The position numbers were made by a program, and so were the translations under genes. Under the pieces are notes generated by a model. It saw only the letters and a list, made by a program, of their open reading frames with translations, had not been told where the DNA came from and ran no database searches. From NCBI GenBank assembly GCA_045106815.1, contig JBGCFG010000022.1:239296-303295 (forward strand): a stretch of DNA of 64,000 nucleotides. The letters are read 5' to 3'. Source of the DNA: JAUIAI01 sp045106815. Its GTDB lineage: Bacteria > Pseudomonadota > Gammaproteobacteria > Burkholderiales > Burkholderiaceae_E. Of the stretch, positions 37,021 to 45,608 are shown piece by piece. The first letter of the stretch is position 1, and every line of letters starts with the position of its first letter.

Positions 37021-37032
37021 GTGAGAAGAAGC

Positions 37033-37317
37033 TTAGGATGGCTTCTTGACATAGGCTGAACACCAGCCCTCTGGGGCAATTTCCGTATCACCCGGTAGGA
37101 TGGCGCAGCCTCCCTTGGCCGCTGCATCAGCGCCCGGCTGGAAGTGCAGACAATCAACACACTTGTTACCGTCTTTTGGGGTGTCCTGATACTGAAGTGC
37201 AGTGCGCAACGCATCATTCTTAGCTGCCAGAGCATCTTTTGCGATAAACATCACGGGTGCCGCGACTGCCGTTCCGACGACAGCCTTGAGCGCGCTACGG
37301 CGACTTGGGTTTGTCAT
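37033..37317 (-). CDS. High-potential iron-sulfur protein (HiPIP)
   Basis: HiPIP is a periplasmic [4Fe-4S] electron carrier that reduces the reaction-centre tetraheme cytochrome. The 94-residue precursor starts with a twin-arginine signal (SRRSALKAVVGTAVAAPVMFIAKDALAA), and the mature part has four cluster cysteines in KCVDCLHF, GGCAI and GWCSAYVKK. ATG 37317 is preferred because GAGG lies 8 bases before it; the ATG two codons earlier is too close to the SD. Together with PufC it argues for HiPIP-driven cyclic electron flow. Confidence 0.93.
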   Translation of the reverse strand: MTNPSRRSALKAVVGTAVAAPVMFIAKDALAAKNDALRTALQYQDTPKDGNKCVDCLHFQPGADAAAKGGCAILPGDTEIAPEGWCSAYVKKPS

Positions 37318-37849
37318 TCTCATTACCTCACTACAAGTTGTTGAAAAAGTGCCAAATATTGCCTTTGTCAGAGAGACATGATTGCTGGGTCATATCAAAG
37401 CTCTGTCAATCGATCGAGATTCTATCTAACTGGCCGAGGGTTCGCTTGAATGGGCCAGCGCGCTGCTCCGGCAATTCGTTCCAAAAGCCGACCGACTAGC
37501 GACTTTCCTTACGTTGCAGGCATTAACGGACACGCGGTGTTACAGGTTGACAAGCCTTAGGAGCGAAATGCCCGCAGGCCGCTTGGCACCTGACTTCTAG
37601 ATGAGAATACGCATCATTGCTATTCCCAACGCTTACAGTATGTGAGTTCCTTTGCCTGCAATAACAAAAAAGGGGCTGATGCGTCTAAACGCATCAGCCC
37701 GAGCGACGAAGAAAGCGAGGTCGCACTCGCTCTCAACGGAGACACCGTTACGAAAGTCGTCATGCCGACAACTCTCTCCGGTTCTTTGTAGTGGTATTTA
37801 TTCTGTCGATACCTCCTTCCCGGGCAGACGAACTGCAATCAACAGGTAG
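37318..37849. other. Intergenic region between HiPIP and pufC
   Basis: No gene is supported. The region holds the HiPIP promoter area, including TTGACA near 37406-37411 read on the minus strand and a perfect inverted repeat TGTC-AGAGA-GACA at 37366-37378. It also has the puf operon terminator at 37666-37700 and about 150 bases of pufC 3' untranslated sequence. Confidence 0.5.
37666..37700 (-). terminator. Terminator of the puf operon
   Basis: A perfect 12-bp stem GGGCTGATGCGT/ACGCATCAGCCC with a four-base loop, followed on the minus strand by CTTTTTTG, about 150 bases after the pufC stop. Confidence 0.9.
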
Positions 37850-38896
37850 CTATTGCAGCTCCGGATTGTCAGTTCTCATATCTGCACCCTGCAAAGGTTT
37901 GTTCACACCCTGATGACAGGTTGAGCAGGCGACCTTGGGCGCATCACCGGTGGGGCCGAGGCGGTGCGGCGGATATTGATCTTGCAGCGGATTCAAGTAC
38001 TCGGCATTAAGCGATCGCACCATCTGGATCCCATGCCAGGCCGTCGTGCGTGCTGGCGGGCTTTGGGACCAGTCACCGAATGCGCGGCTGTTATGGCAGT
38101 ACGTGCAGTTCACGCCCAGCGAATTCGCCATATGCATCATGAGACCGTAGGTCGCCTCAGTTTCAGCAATGCTCGCATAGTCAGGGCCCAGTTCGCCCTT
38201 GATCGGCAGCGTCCGCTGCGGTATGACGCGAATCTGATCATCTTTGGCCAAATAGTTATCAAACGGCAGCGAGGTAAGCACATTCAAGGCGTTGGGATCT
38301 GCACTCTGATCGTTGTACCGGTCGCCCGCATTCCGAGCCATTCGCGCGTTGCCTTCATTGTTAAACCAGATGTACTCAGGCACGTTCTTTCCACGATGGC
38401 AGGTGTAGCAGGTTACGCCCGCCGTCTTGACGTGATTGTTCCAGTCCTTGTTAATTTCCAAGTTCATTTGCGTCATCCGACGCGCGACATGTTTGGTGTA
38501 CTTCTCGTCTGACGCCATGTTGTTGGTGTTATGACAATATGCACAGCCTTGTTCCTCCACTGGGCCAGGATTGGCATCAGCAGCAGCGACCCATTCAGTC
38601 ATATTCACCATCAGGCGTGTGAACTGCCCCACCGACAAGTCACCGAGCACTTGAACGTTCTGGTACACGTCCTTAGCTTTTGGGCCAACCGCCGGCCCGG
38701 GCGGAATCTGCGACTTAGGCGGCGCCATATTCGCCTCAAGAATCGGCCCTCGAATGCGCGGATTACTCACCGTCTCCATAGCCACGCCTCTGAACCCGAT
38801 CTGCTCGGCCTCCATCGCGGGGCGCTCACAACCTGCCAACAGCAGGACGCCTGCAGCCATCCCGGCCACAGCAATCAGAGATTGGAATCTACTCAT
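37850..38896 (-). CDS. pufC: Reaction-centre tetraheme cytochrome c subunit
   Basis: PufC sits on the periplasmic face of the reaction centre and re-reduces the special pair. The 348-residue precursor has a lipobox LLAGC (lipid anchor on Cys23) and four heme motifs CAYCH, CYTCH, CTYCH and CSTCH, with methionine ligands expected in the helices before them (e.g. RLMVNMTEWV, LMMHMANS). The C terminus is of normal length. Its ATG overlaps the pufM stop. Confidence 0.97.
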   Translation of the reverse strand: MSRFQSLIAVAGMAAGVLLLAGCERPAMEAEQIGFRGVAMETVSNPRIRGPILEANMAPPKSQIPPGPAVGPKAKDVYQNVQVLGDLSVGQFTRLMVNMTEWVAAADANPGPVEEQGCAYCHNTNNMASDEKYTKHVARRMTQMNLEINKDWNNHVKTAGVTCYTCHRGKNVPEYIWFNNEGNARMARNAGDRYNDQSADPNALNVLTSLPFDNYLAKDDQIRVIPQRTLPIKGELGPDYASIAETEATYGLMMHMANSLGVNCTYCHNSRAFGDWSQSPPARTTAWHGIQMVRSLNAEYLNPLQDQYPPHRLGPTGDAPKVACSTCHQGVNKPLQGADMRTDNPELQ

Positions 38897-39873
38897 TTCG
38901 CTGCTCCTGCGCTCAGGGAGGGATCCGGAAGAATTTCATAGGCATCCGGGTACATCGGCGCGATGCCATGTTTCACACCCCAGAGGAACCAGTTATCAAC
39001 AACGGTTCCTGAAAGCAGGATGCCGATGCCGCCGGTGATTGGACAAAGGACGGCAAACCACCATGCCCAGCGATGCACCGACTCCATAGTCGCGTTGAAC
39101 CCCATCGTCCAGCGCCAGAACAGGGCTGCCCGCTCAGATGCAGTGCCTCGATCAAGTGACTGTTCGATCTCGCGTTCGCCGCCATAACGGGAAACCGCCA
39201 GAATCGTTGCGCCGTGCATTGCAAACAGCAACACCGAACCGTAGAGGAACACAATCGACAACATGTGAAATGGGTTGTAGTACAAGTTGCCGTAGCGAAT
39301 CGAAAAAGCGGCCGTCCAATCTAGGTGTGGGAAGATCCCGAACGGAACCGCCTCACTCCAAGAGCCCAGCAACAACGGACGTATAAACCCAAGTACCAGA
39401 TAGAGAAAGATCGCTGCACCGAAGGCCCAAGGTATATGCATACCCAAACCCAGCTCTTTTGCACGTCGATAGACTCGCATCCACCAAAGACCCATAGAGG
39501 TGGTGAGAAAGAAGCCGGCAATCACCCACCAGCCACCTTCGCCAAGCGGCGGAATGAGCTTGAACCCGTGCTCGGCACGCGGCGGCTCGAGCGATAGCCA
39601 GAACAGGTTTCGTACGAACAAAACAGGATCCCAGTTGACCTGGGCCCACATGTTCAAACCGATGATCATGAATGCGATCGTGCCGCAGATAACCGACCAG
39701 ACGCCCAGGGTCCCAAGATAGATCGGACCAATTTGTGCATCGCCGAGCTTTCCAGCCAGCGGGAAGTGCAGTATGGGACCAGTCCGGGTATCAGAGCCGC
39801 TCGGCAAGGGCACCCCAGGATAGCCAGCGGTATGAACCTGCACGCGGGTGAATAAATTTTGGTATTCAGCCAT
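38893..39873 (-). CDS. pufM: Photosynthetic reaction centre M subunit
   Basis: 326 residues, five membrane helices. The special-pair and iron ligands are in YYNPFHMLSIVFLYGSVLLFAMHGATI and FNATMESVHRWAWWFA (His-Glu iron site), with the YGNLYYNPFH sequence used as a phylogenetic marker. The start MAEYQNLFTRVQV is standard. It lies 29 bases after pufL and overlaps pufC. Confidence 0.98.
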   Translation of the reverse strand: MAEYQNLFTRVQVHTAGYPGVPLPSGSDTRTGPILHFPLAGKLGDAQIGPIYLGTLGVWSVICGTIAFMIIGLNMWAQVNWDPVLFVRNLFWLSLEPPRAEHGFKLIPPLGEGGWWVIAGFFLTTSMGLWWMRVYRRAKELGLGMHIPWAFGAAIFLYLVLGFIRPLLLGSWSEAVPFGIFPHLDWTAAFSIRYGNLYYNPFHMLSIVFLYGSVLLFAMHGATILAVSRYGGEREIEQSLDRGTASERAALFWRWTMGFNATMESVHRWAWWFAVLCPITGGIGILLSGTVVDNWFLWGVKHGIAPMYPDAYEILPDPSLSAGAAK

Positions 39874-39902
39874 TTTTTCCTCCTATTGTTTCGTGCAGGT
39901 TC

Positions 39903-40727
39903 TTAGGACCACCACGGAAAGTTCAGCCACCAGCTCCACCATTCAGGCCAGCTCCGTGTCCAGAATGGTCCGCTCAGCACAATACAAATAGCGCTCCAGA
40001 TTCCGGCAGACAACGCAATGAATAAACCAACCCGGTGAATGCCAAGTGTTCCAATCGAGTATCCGATGATGTCGCGAAAGTAAGTGTTTTCGTGCTCAGC
40101 CGTTTTAACCGGCTGACCTTCGCCCGGATTGAGCGCCGACAGCACCAGACCACCGTGAAGAGACAGCGCTAGAGTCGTGCCAAAGAACAACGAGACAGCA
40201 ATCATGTGCGCCGGGTTGTAGTGGAAGTGCAGGTATTGGTAGCCAACGTTAGAAACCCAATCGAGGTGACTCAGGATGCCGTAGGGAAATCCGTGCCCCC
40301 ATGCGCCAAGCAATACCGGGCGGATCACGACGAGTGTGAAGTAGGCACTGATGGCAACGCTAAATGCAGCTGGAACATGTAAACCGATACCCAGCTTGCG
40401 GCTAATCTCCACTTCGCGCAGCGCCCATGAGCAAAAAGCCCCAAGCGCGCAAACAGTGATGACCTGCCACAGGCCGCCCTCCTTTAGAGGCGCCAGACCA
40501 AGGCCATAGCTCAGGTCGGGCGGCGCGATACTGATCTGCCAAACGTTCCAGGTCGGGCCAATCGCGGCGCCATACAAAATCAAGGCCGTGCCAAGAAACG
40601 CGAAAAAGAAAGTGGTTACACCGAAGAAACCCACGTAGAACGGACCCACCCAGAAGTCGAACAAGTCGCCTCCAAGTAGCGTGCCACCGCGTACGCGATA
40701 CTTTCTTTCGAAACTAAGCATTGACAT
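39903..40727 (-). CDS. pufL: Photosynthetic reaction centre L subunit
   Basis: 274 residues with the conserved start MSMLSFERKYRVRGGTLLGG and five helices. HFHYNPAHMIAVSLFFGTTLALSLHGGL carries the BChl and iron histidines and GIHRVGLFIALSAGIWSA the second iron His. ATG 40727 matches the family start and has AGGG upstream; a longer frame to 40760 is not supported. Confidence 0.98.
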   Translation of the reverse strand: MSMLSFERKYRVRGGTLLGGDLFDFWVGPFYVGFFGVTTFFFAFLGTALILYGAAIGPTWNVWQISIAPPDLSYGLGLAPLKEGGLWQVITVCALGAFCSWALREVEISRKLGIGLHVPAAFSVAISAYFTLVVIRPVLLGAWGHGFPYGILSHLDWVSNVGYQYLHFHYNPAHMIAVSLFFGTTLALSLHGGLVLSALNPGEGQPVKTAEHENTYFRDIIGYSIGTLGIHRVGLFIALSAGIWSAICIVLSGPFWTRSWPEWWSWWLNFPWWS

Positions 40728-40786
40728 TGATTTACCCTGCCTTAACCCGATCGCTTCCAATGCATCGGATTCTCAAAAACCTTGAT

Positions 40787-40814
40787 GCGAGACTCCGAAT
40801 AGTCGAAGCCTCGC
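40787..40814 (-). other. Stable mRNA hairpin in the pufA-pufL spacer
   Basis: On the minus strand GCGAGGCTTCG/CGGAGTCTCGC forms an 11-bp stem (two G-U pairs) with a six-base loop, 16 bases after the pufA stop. Such hairpins in the puf operons of Rhodobacter slow 3' decay and leave more antenna mRNA than reaction-centre mRNA. No T-tract follows, so it is not a terminator. Confidence 0.65.
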
Positions 40815-40829
40815 GTCGTCCCAAACCAA

Positions 40830-41027
40830 TCAGACGAGCCGTGTCGGCGGAATGACATCCGTCGAAATATTCAGCTCGGCAACCGGCTTGCTCATCGGAC
40901 CGTCAATCCAGTTGTACTTGTCGGTGCTAATCAGAATGAAATGAATCAGCACGGCAAGTGAGAACAGGAAAACAGCCATTGCTGTCAGAACCCGCCTCGG
41001 ATCAAATAACAACCATATTCGCCACAT
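40830..41027 (-). CDS. pufA: LH1 antenna alpha polypeptide
   Basis: 65 residues. The N-terminal MWRIWLLFDPRRVL, one membrane helix and the BChl ligand His29 (LAVLIHFILIST) followed by the YNWIDG segment are typical of LH1-alpha. TAGGAGA, overlapping the stop of the preceding gene, is its Shine-Dalgarno sequence. Confidence 0.97.
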   Translation of the reverse strand: MWRIWLLFDPRRVLTAMAVFLFSLAVLIHFILISTDKYNWIDGPMSKPVAELNISTDVIPPTRLV

Positions 41028-41036
41028 ATTTATCTC

Positions 41037-41258
41037 CTACTCGACATGGGCTAACAATGTGTAAACGGCGGTTTTCACACCACCAAAAAGCGACTTTCCT
41101 TCGGCACCTGCAAACCACGACCGCCAATCGAGCCCAACAACCTGAGCCAGGACCGCAACAGCCAGAAAAGTTAAAAACGTGACAATGAATGTCACGCGTA
41201 ACCCTGTGACCCCACTACCGGTCAAAGGCATTTGGACATCTAATTTTTGGGTAGTCAT
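41037..41258 (-). CDS. PufB-like membrane polypeptide between pufB and pufA, BChl-ligand His replaced by Gln
   Basis: A 73-residue protein with one predicted helix. Residues 22-49 align without gaps to residues 21-48 of the PufB encoded just upstream, with 13 of 28 identical, including FI, FL, AVAV and WR-W. The BChl-ligating His38 of PufB corresponds to Gln39 here and His20 to Arg21. After WRSWF it continues with a 24-residue tail (AGAEGKSLFGGVKTAVYTLL) that PufB lacks. GAGG stands 7 bases before the ATG, pufB ends 23 bases upstream and the pufA SD overlaps its stop, so it is built into the operon. I infer a duplicated beta polypeptide turned structural subunit of LH1. I do not know a described family for it. 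Confidence 0.85.
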   Translation of the reverse strand: MTTQKLDVQMPLTGSGVTGLRVTFIVTFLTFLAVAVLAQVVGLDWRSWFAGAEGKSLFGGVKTAVYTLLAHVE

Positions 41259-41281
41259 TTGTGTACCTCAGAAGATTCGCT

Positions 41282-41428
41282 TTATAGCCAGGGACGCCAC
41301 ACCCAAACGAGGATATGAGCCACAACGGCTACTGCCGTGAACCCCAAAAACCCCGTAATGAAAACGCCGTGAAATTCCCTAGCTTCGCTCGAGGACAATC
41401 CGGATAAAGACTCCTTGAGATCTGCCAT
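41282..41428 (-). CDS. pufB: LH1 antenna beta polypeptide
   Basis: A 48-residue protein that short-ORF cut-offs miss. Read on the minus strand it starts MADLKESLSGLSSSEAREFH and ends AHILVWVWRPWL. It has the beta signature: acidic N terminus, EFHGVF with the upper His (20), BChl ligand His38, and WRPW near the end. It lies 122 bases after bchZ and begins the pufB-pufB-like-pufA-L-M-C run. Confidence 0.96.
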   Translation of the reverse strand: MADLKESLSGLSSSEAREFHGVFITGFLGFTAVAVVAHILVWVWRPWL

Positions 41429-41550
41429 AAGTCAGGCTCCTTTCTCGTTAGACCTTTCGGCCACCTCTGCGCGAAAAGCGCAGCCCATAGTCATCACGGC
41501 AAACCCGCAACAACATCTCGCCCAGAAAACTGGTCGAAGATTCTCATCAT

Positions 41551-43008
41551 TCATGCAACCTGACCTACTTTGATTGACTGACGAGCTGAAATGACTCTGG
41601 CAGCCGTCACGACTTCTTCATCAGCCTGTTGTGCTTCTCGCTCAGCACGGTCACGCAGTTGTTTTGCTGCCGAGATTCTCACCAAGACAGGTTCTTCACT
41701 CACGTACTTTTCAAGCAGTTCACGGGCGTCGGTTTCCCACCTCAGAGTCTCTAGTCCTCTCACGGCTGAAGGCGTGCTCTGTCCGGCATCCATATCCGTA
41801 CTAAGCGGCAAAATGTGAAACAGCGCATCAAACAGGCTATTGCAGACCTCTTGAACCAGGTAGGTCGCCCCGCCGTAACCCATGAAAGGCGTACCGGTGT
41901 GGCGCCGAATAATGGCGCCAGGAAACGACGCCGGAATATAGGCAGCACGGCCGCGCGTTTCTGCGAGATACATGCGCTCGTTGTAGCTGCCCATGAGCAG
42001 CAGCGGCGTCGATTGCTGGACCAGTTTTCTAATCGCTTCGTTGTCCGTCTTCTTGCCTGGTTCCCGCTCAACCGCAAAGTTGCATGGCAAGCCCATCTCA
42101 GTTTCAAGGAACTGACGTACGCCGCGCGAGTAGGTCTGACTAGCTACGATGCCAAAGCTGGCAGTGGCGAAGAAGTCTTGTGTCACTGAGCGCCACAAAT
42201 CCCAAATGGGTTTGATCGTGGTGTGCTTTTCCTGCTCAATAAACGGCTCCGGGTCGAGGTCAAGGAGTTCGCCCAGCTTGCGTAGAAAACGCGTTGTTGA
42301 ATGCAGGCCAATCGGTGCCTGCAGATACGGGCGCTCAAGGTTCTCGGCAAGCAATCGGCCAAATTCCCGATACATCACCACATTGACCTCGGCATCAGTC
42401 AGCCGGTCAATTTCGGCGAGGTGGCACCCAAGCGGGAAAGTCAGGTTGACCTCTGCGCCAATGCCCTCAATCAGACGGCGAATCTCTGCCAAATCCGAAG
42501 GCATGTTGAATTGGCCATAGGCAGGCCCAAGGATGTTGACCTTTGGCTTTTCACCCTCTTTACGTGGCTTGACTGCCGGAATCTTGCGCGTGCCAAATTC
42601 AGTCCATAGCCAGTTCATGGCGCGATCGGCGGTTTGCCACTGGTCTTCGTCGATCGTGCGCGGCAGGAAGCGCATGATGTTGGTGCCTTCGGGTGTCACA
42701 CCCCCACCAATCATCTCGGCAATCGACCCGGTGACCACGACACATGGCAACTCTGGATCAAGATCTTGATGAGCGCGGCGCATGGCGCCTTCGGTGCCGT
42801 GTTGGCCAAGTTCCTCTTCGCCCAGGCCAGTCACCACGATGGGCATCTCGTGCGGTGGTAGTGCGTCGGTGTAGTGCAGGACCGATGTCACTGGCAGGTT
42901 TTCGCATCCCACCGGACCATCAATAACAACCTGCATCCCTTTAACAGCAGTGAAGACATAGACAGCTCCCCAGTAACCGCCAGCTCTGTCATGATCAAGG
43001 ACTAGCAT
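41551..43008 (-). CDS. bchZ: Chlorophyllide a reductase subunit Z
   Basis: BchZ pairs with BchY as the catalytic part of the nitrogenase-like reductase of ring B. The 485-residue protein begins MLVLDHDRAGGYWGAVYVFTAVKGMQVVIDGPVGCENLP, with the cluster Cys in VGCENLP, and has VVTGSIAEMIGGGVTPEG. Its start overlaps the bchY stop by one base (TGATG). It links bchC-X-Y to the puf genes in one superoperon. Confidence 0.97.
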   Translation of the reverse strand: MLVLDHDRAGGYWGAVYVFTAVKGMQVVIDGPVGCENLPVTSVLHYTDALPPHEMPIVVTGLGEEELGQHGTEGAMRRAHQDLDPELPCVVVTGSIAEMIGGGVTPEGTNIMRFLPRTIDEDQWQTADRAMNWLWTEFGTRKIPAVKPRKEGEKPKVNILGPAYGQFNMPSDLAEIRRLIEGIGAEVNLTFPLGCHLAEIDRLTDAEVNVVMYREFGRLLAENLERPYLQAPIGLHSTTRFLRKLGELLDLDPEPFIEQEKHTTIKPIWDLWRSVTQDFFATASFGIVASQTYSRGVRQFLETEMGLPCNFAVEREPGKKTDNEAIRKLVQQSTPLLLMGSYNERMYLAETRGRAAYIPASFPGAIIRRHTGTPFMGYGGATYLVQEVCNSLFDALFHILPLSTDMDAGQSTPSAVRGLETLRWETDARELLEKYVSEEPVLVRISAAKQLRDRAEREAQQADEEVVTAARVISARQSIKVGQVA

Positions 43009-44594
43009 CAGACACCCTCCTTCGACGTGGAGCGCCGCGCCTTAGCCGCTTTTTCGGCCTTGCGTCTGACCATTGCGCGAAACTGCGGGAATTCGTCCGG
43101 CGTCTTTTGCCAGACACCGCTTTTGTCGCCAGCGCCCACGCCGTTGAACATTTCGTCCATCTCGGCAAAGCGGGCCTTGTTACCCATTGCGGCATTCAGA
43201 ACCGGGGCGAGCGAGCCAGACCCGGCTACGCCCATTAGAGGCCGTGCCGAAATGAGGTTCGTGAAGTACATCGACGGAATCGCCTGTTCTTTGGCGTGCT
43301 GGACAACCGGCGTGGTCCCAATTGCCAGGTCGGGCGAATACTCGTTGACAGCCGCGATGTCCTGCTCAAGTGAGGCGCGGAATCGAACATCTACGCCATG
43401 CGCAGCGAGCCACTGCTGATCAGGCTCAGACCACTCGGTCTTCGGGCACGCTGTACCTACATAGCGCACATCTGCACCGCTCTCAATGAGCAACCGGGCC
43501 ACAATCAGCTCTGAACCTTCATAGCCAGACAGCGTGATCCGCCCCTTGATTGGGTTGTCGGCCAAGCCTTTTTTAATGAGCGGTAAAAACGTGTTCTTGG
43601 CGTGGGCGAGTTTGTCTTCGGGCACATTGAAGTGTTCTGCCACTTCGCTAAGCCATGCCTCAGTCCCGTCATAGCCTACAGGTGCAGACCCGAGCACCGA
43701 TCGACCCGCCGCCTGAAACTCTCGAATACTGGCGGTATAAAACGGGTGAATCGCTGCTGCTACCGGGCAAGCCAGTGCTGCATACAACTCGCGCCATTCG
43801 CGCGTGGGGACTGTCGGTCCAGCCGCAATACCCATGGGCGCGAGTAGAGCCGCGACCCCCATCGGATCGGCAGGGAACATCTCACCAATGAGCGCAAGGC
43901 CTGGCATCTGACTCACGCCCTTGGCAGGCGCCTGAACCGGGCCAGCTTTGGCTTCCTGGCGCGCATAGTTCAACATCGCGCCAGCCAGAATGTCTTTTGC
44001 TTCAGCGTGCGTTGGCACACCAAAGCCAGGCACATCAATGCCAATCACGCGCACGCCATTGATGCTGTCGGGTAGCAAATCTAACGGAACGCCAGAGGCT
44101 GTCGGCACACAAAGATTGATAATGACAATCGCGTCGTACTCATCCGGGTCAGCCAACTTGTGGGCAGCCTCGCGAATATCTTCAAAGAGTTTGCCGGTGA
44201 CCAATGTCTCGGAATCAAACGGCACATAGCCGACTGAGCGGCGGGCACCATAAAAATGCGAAGTAAAGGTCAGACCGTAAACGCAGCAAGCTGACCCGGA
44301 CAGGACGGTTGCAGTACGTCTCATTCGTAATCCGACGCGCAACGACCCGAATGCCGGGCACATGCTCTGCGGCTGATCGTGCGGGCCAACCGGATAGTCA
44401 CTATCCAATTGCTCCAGCAGGGCCTGCTTGCCAGACGCCTTGGCCGATTCCCGCATGCTGTCTTTGCTACCGGTACAGCTGACACCCTCAGGTGTTCCAG
44501 CCGCTGCAATCGGAATGACTTTCTGCCCCGTTTGAGGATCAGGCTTTTGCTGAGTCCCGGCAGTCGCTTCCGGTGATTGGATAGGTGTATTCAT
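43008..44594 (-). CDS. bchY: Chlorophyllide a reductase subunit Y
   Basis: 528 residues. After a low-complexity N-terminal stretch of about 70 residues it has QSMCPAFGSLRVGLRMRRTATVLSGSACCVYGLTFTSHFYGARRSVGYVPFDSE, with the cluster cysteines, and VIINLCVPTASGVPLDLLP. It is somewhat longer than common BchY owing to the N terminus; ATG 44594 has no strong rival. It follows bchX by 15 bases. Confidence 0.96.
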   Translation of the reverse strand: MNTPIQSPEATAGTQQKPDPQTGQKVIPIAAAGTPEGVSCTGSKDSMRESAKASGKQALLEQLDSDYPVGPHDQPQSMCPAFGSLRVGLRMRRTATVLSGSACCVYGLTFTSHFYGARRSVGYVPFDSETLVTGKLFEDIREAAHKLADPDEYDAIVIINLCVPTASGVPLDLLPDSINGVRVIGIDVPGFGVPTHAEAKDILAGAMLNYARQEAKAGPVQAPAKGVSQMPGLALIGEMFPADPMGVAALLAPMGIAAGPTVPTREWRELYAALACPVAAAIHPFYTASIREFQAAGRSVLGSAPVGYDGTEAWLSEVAEHFNVPEDKLAHAKNTFLPLIKKGLADNPIKGRITLSGYEGSELIVARLLIESGADVRYVGTACPKTEWSEPDQQWLAAHGVDVRFRASLEQDIAAVNEYSPDLAIGTTPVVQHAKEQAIPSMYFTNLISARPLMGVAGSGSLAPVLNAAMGNKARFAEMDEMFNGVGAGDKSGVWQKTPDEFPQFRAMVRRKAEKAAKARRSTSKEGV

Positions 44595-44609
44595 GACAAT
44601 CGCCCGCGC

Positions 44610-45608
44610 TCAGGAAGCTTCGTCGTAGATCACTTCGAGCGACTCACGCTTGACGGTAATGCCGCCGCGCATGTCTTCATCGGTTGCAGGCTGCAGCACC
44701 ACATCGCGTCCCACCGAGTCGCCATCGAAAAGGTCGAGCAGAGCTTGCTGGCTCAGCGGCGCTGGTTGCATAGGCTGAGAGGTACCGAGGGCATCAGCGA
44801 GCTGGGCAAACAAACCACCCCACTCGCCATCCGGCCTACCAACGATTTCGTAGTTCGCGCTCTTCTTGCGAATGTCGTCATTTGCAGGAATGGCAGCCAG
44901 GACAGGAATACCAGCCTCTTTGGCAAAAGCCTGCGCCTCGCCTGTGCCGTCGTCCTTGTTGATCACCAGACCAGCAACGCCGACGTTGCCGCCAAGCTTA
45001 CGGAAGTACTCAACCGCCGAGCAGACGTTGTTTGCCACGTAGAGTGACTGCAAATCGTTCGACCCAACAACAATGACTTTCTGGCACATGTCACGGGCAA
45101 TCGGCAAACCGAATCCGCCGCAAACAACATCACCCAGGAAATCGAGCAGGACATAGTCAAAGCCCCACTCATGGAACCCGAGTTTCTCCAGGAGTTCAAA
45201 CCCGTGAATGATGCCGCGACCGCCGCATCCGCGTCCGACTTCCGGGCCGCCAAGTTCCATCGCATAGACGCCATCGCGTTTGAAGCAAACGTCGCTAATC
45301 GTGACCTGCTCGCCCGCCTGCTTTTTGGCAGCAGAGGTCTCAATAATGGTGGGGCAGGCTCTGCCACCAAACAGCAGCGAGGTTGTGTCACTCTTAGGGT
45401 CACATCCAATCAGCAAGACCCGCTTGCCCTGCTGAGCAAGCATGTACGACACATTAGCGAGCGTAAAACTCTTGCCAATGCCGCCTTTGCCGTAAATCGC
45501 AATGATCTCGGTTTCACTCTTGACCTCACCTGTCGAGGGAGCATCAGGCTCCTGTTCGGCTTCTTTACGTAGATTCAGGTCAATTCGTTTCAGAGCTGTT
45601 TCATTCAT
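44610..45608 (-). CDS. bchX: Chlorophyllide a reductase, iron protein BchX
   Basis: BchX is the NifH-like ATPase for ring B reduction. The 332-residue protein has the P-loop IAIYGKGGIGKSFTLANVSYMLAQ, cluster cysteines in GPEVGRGCGGRGI and LLDFLGDVVCGGFGLP, and VGSNDLQSLYVANNVCSAVEYF. ATG 45608 overlaps the bchC stop (ATGA) and gives the usual MNETALKRIDLNLRKEA start. A longer frame to 45659 would run into bchC. Confidence 0.97.
   Translation of the reverse strand: MNETALKRIDLNLRKEAEQEPDAPSTGEVKSETEIIAIYGKGGIGKSFTLANVSYMLAQQGKRVLLIGCDPKSDTTSLLFGGRACPTIIETSAAKKQAGEQVTISDVCFKRDGVYAMELGGPEVGRGCGGRGIIHGFELLEKLGFHEWGFDYVLLDFLGDVVCGGFGLPIARDMCQKVIVVGSNDLQSLYVANNVCSAVEYFRKLGGNVGVAGLVINKDDGTGEAQAFAKEAGIPVLAAIPANDDIRKKSANYEIVGRPDGEWGGLFAQLADALGTSQPMQPAPLSQQALLDLFDGDSVGRDVVLQPATDEDMRGGITVKRESLEVIYDEAS

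Noticed and set aside
41037..41258. Calling the 73-codon gene pufB
   Set aside because: A true LH1-beta with both histidines is present at 41282-41428; this one lacks the ligand His.
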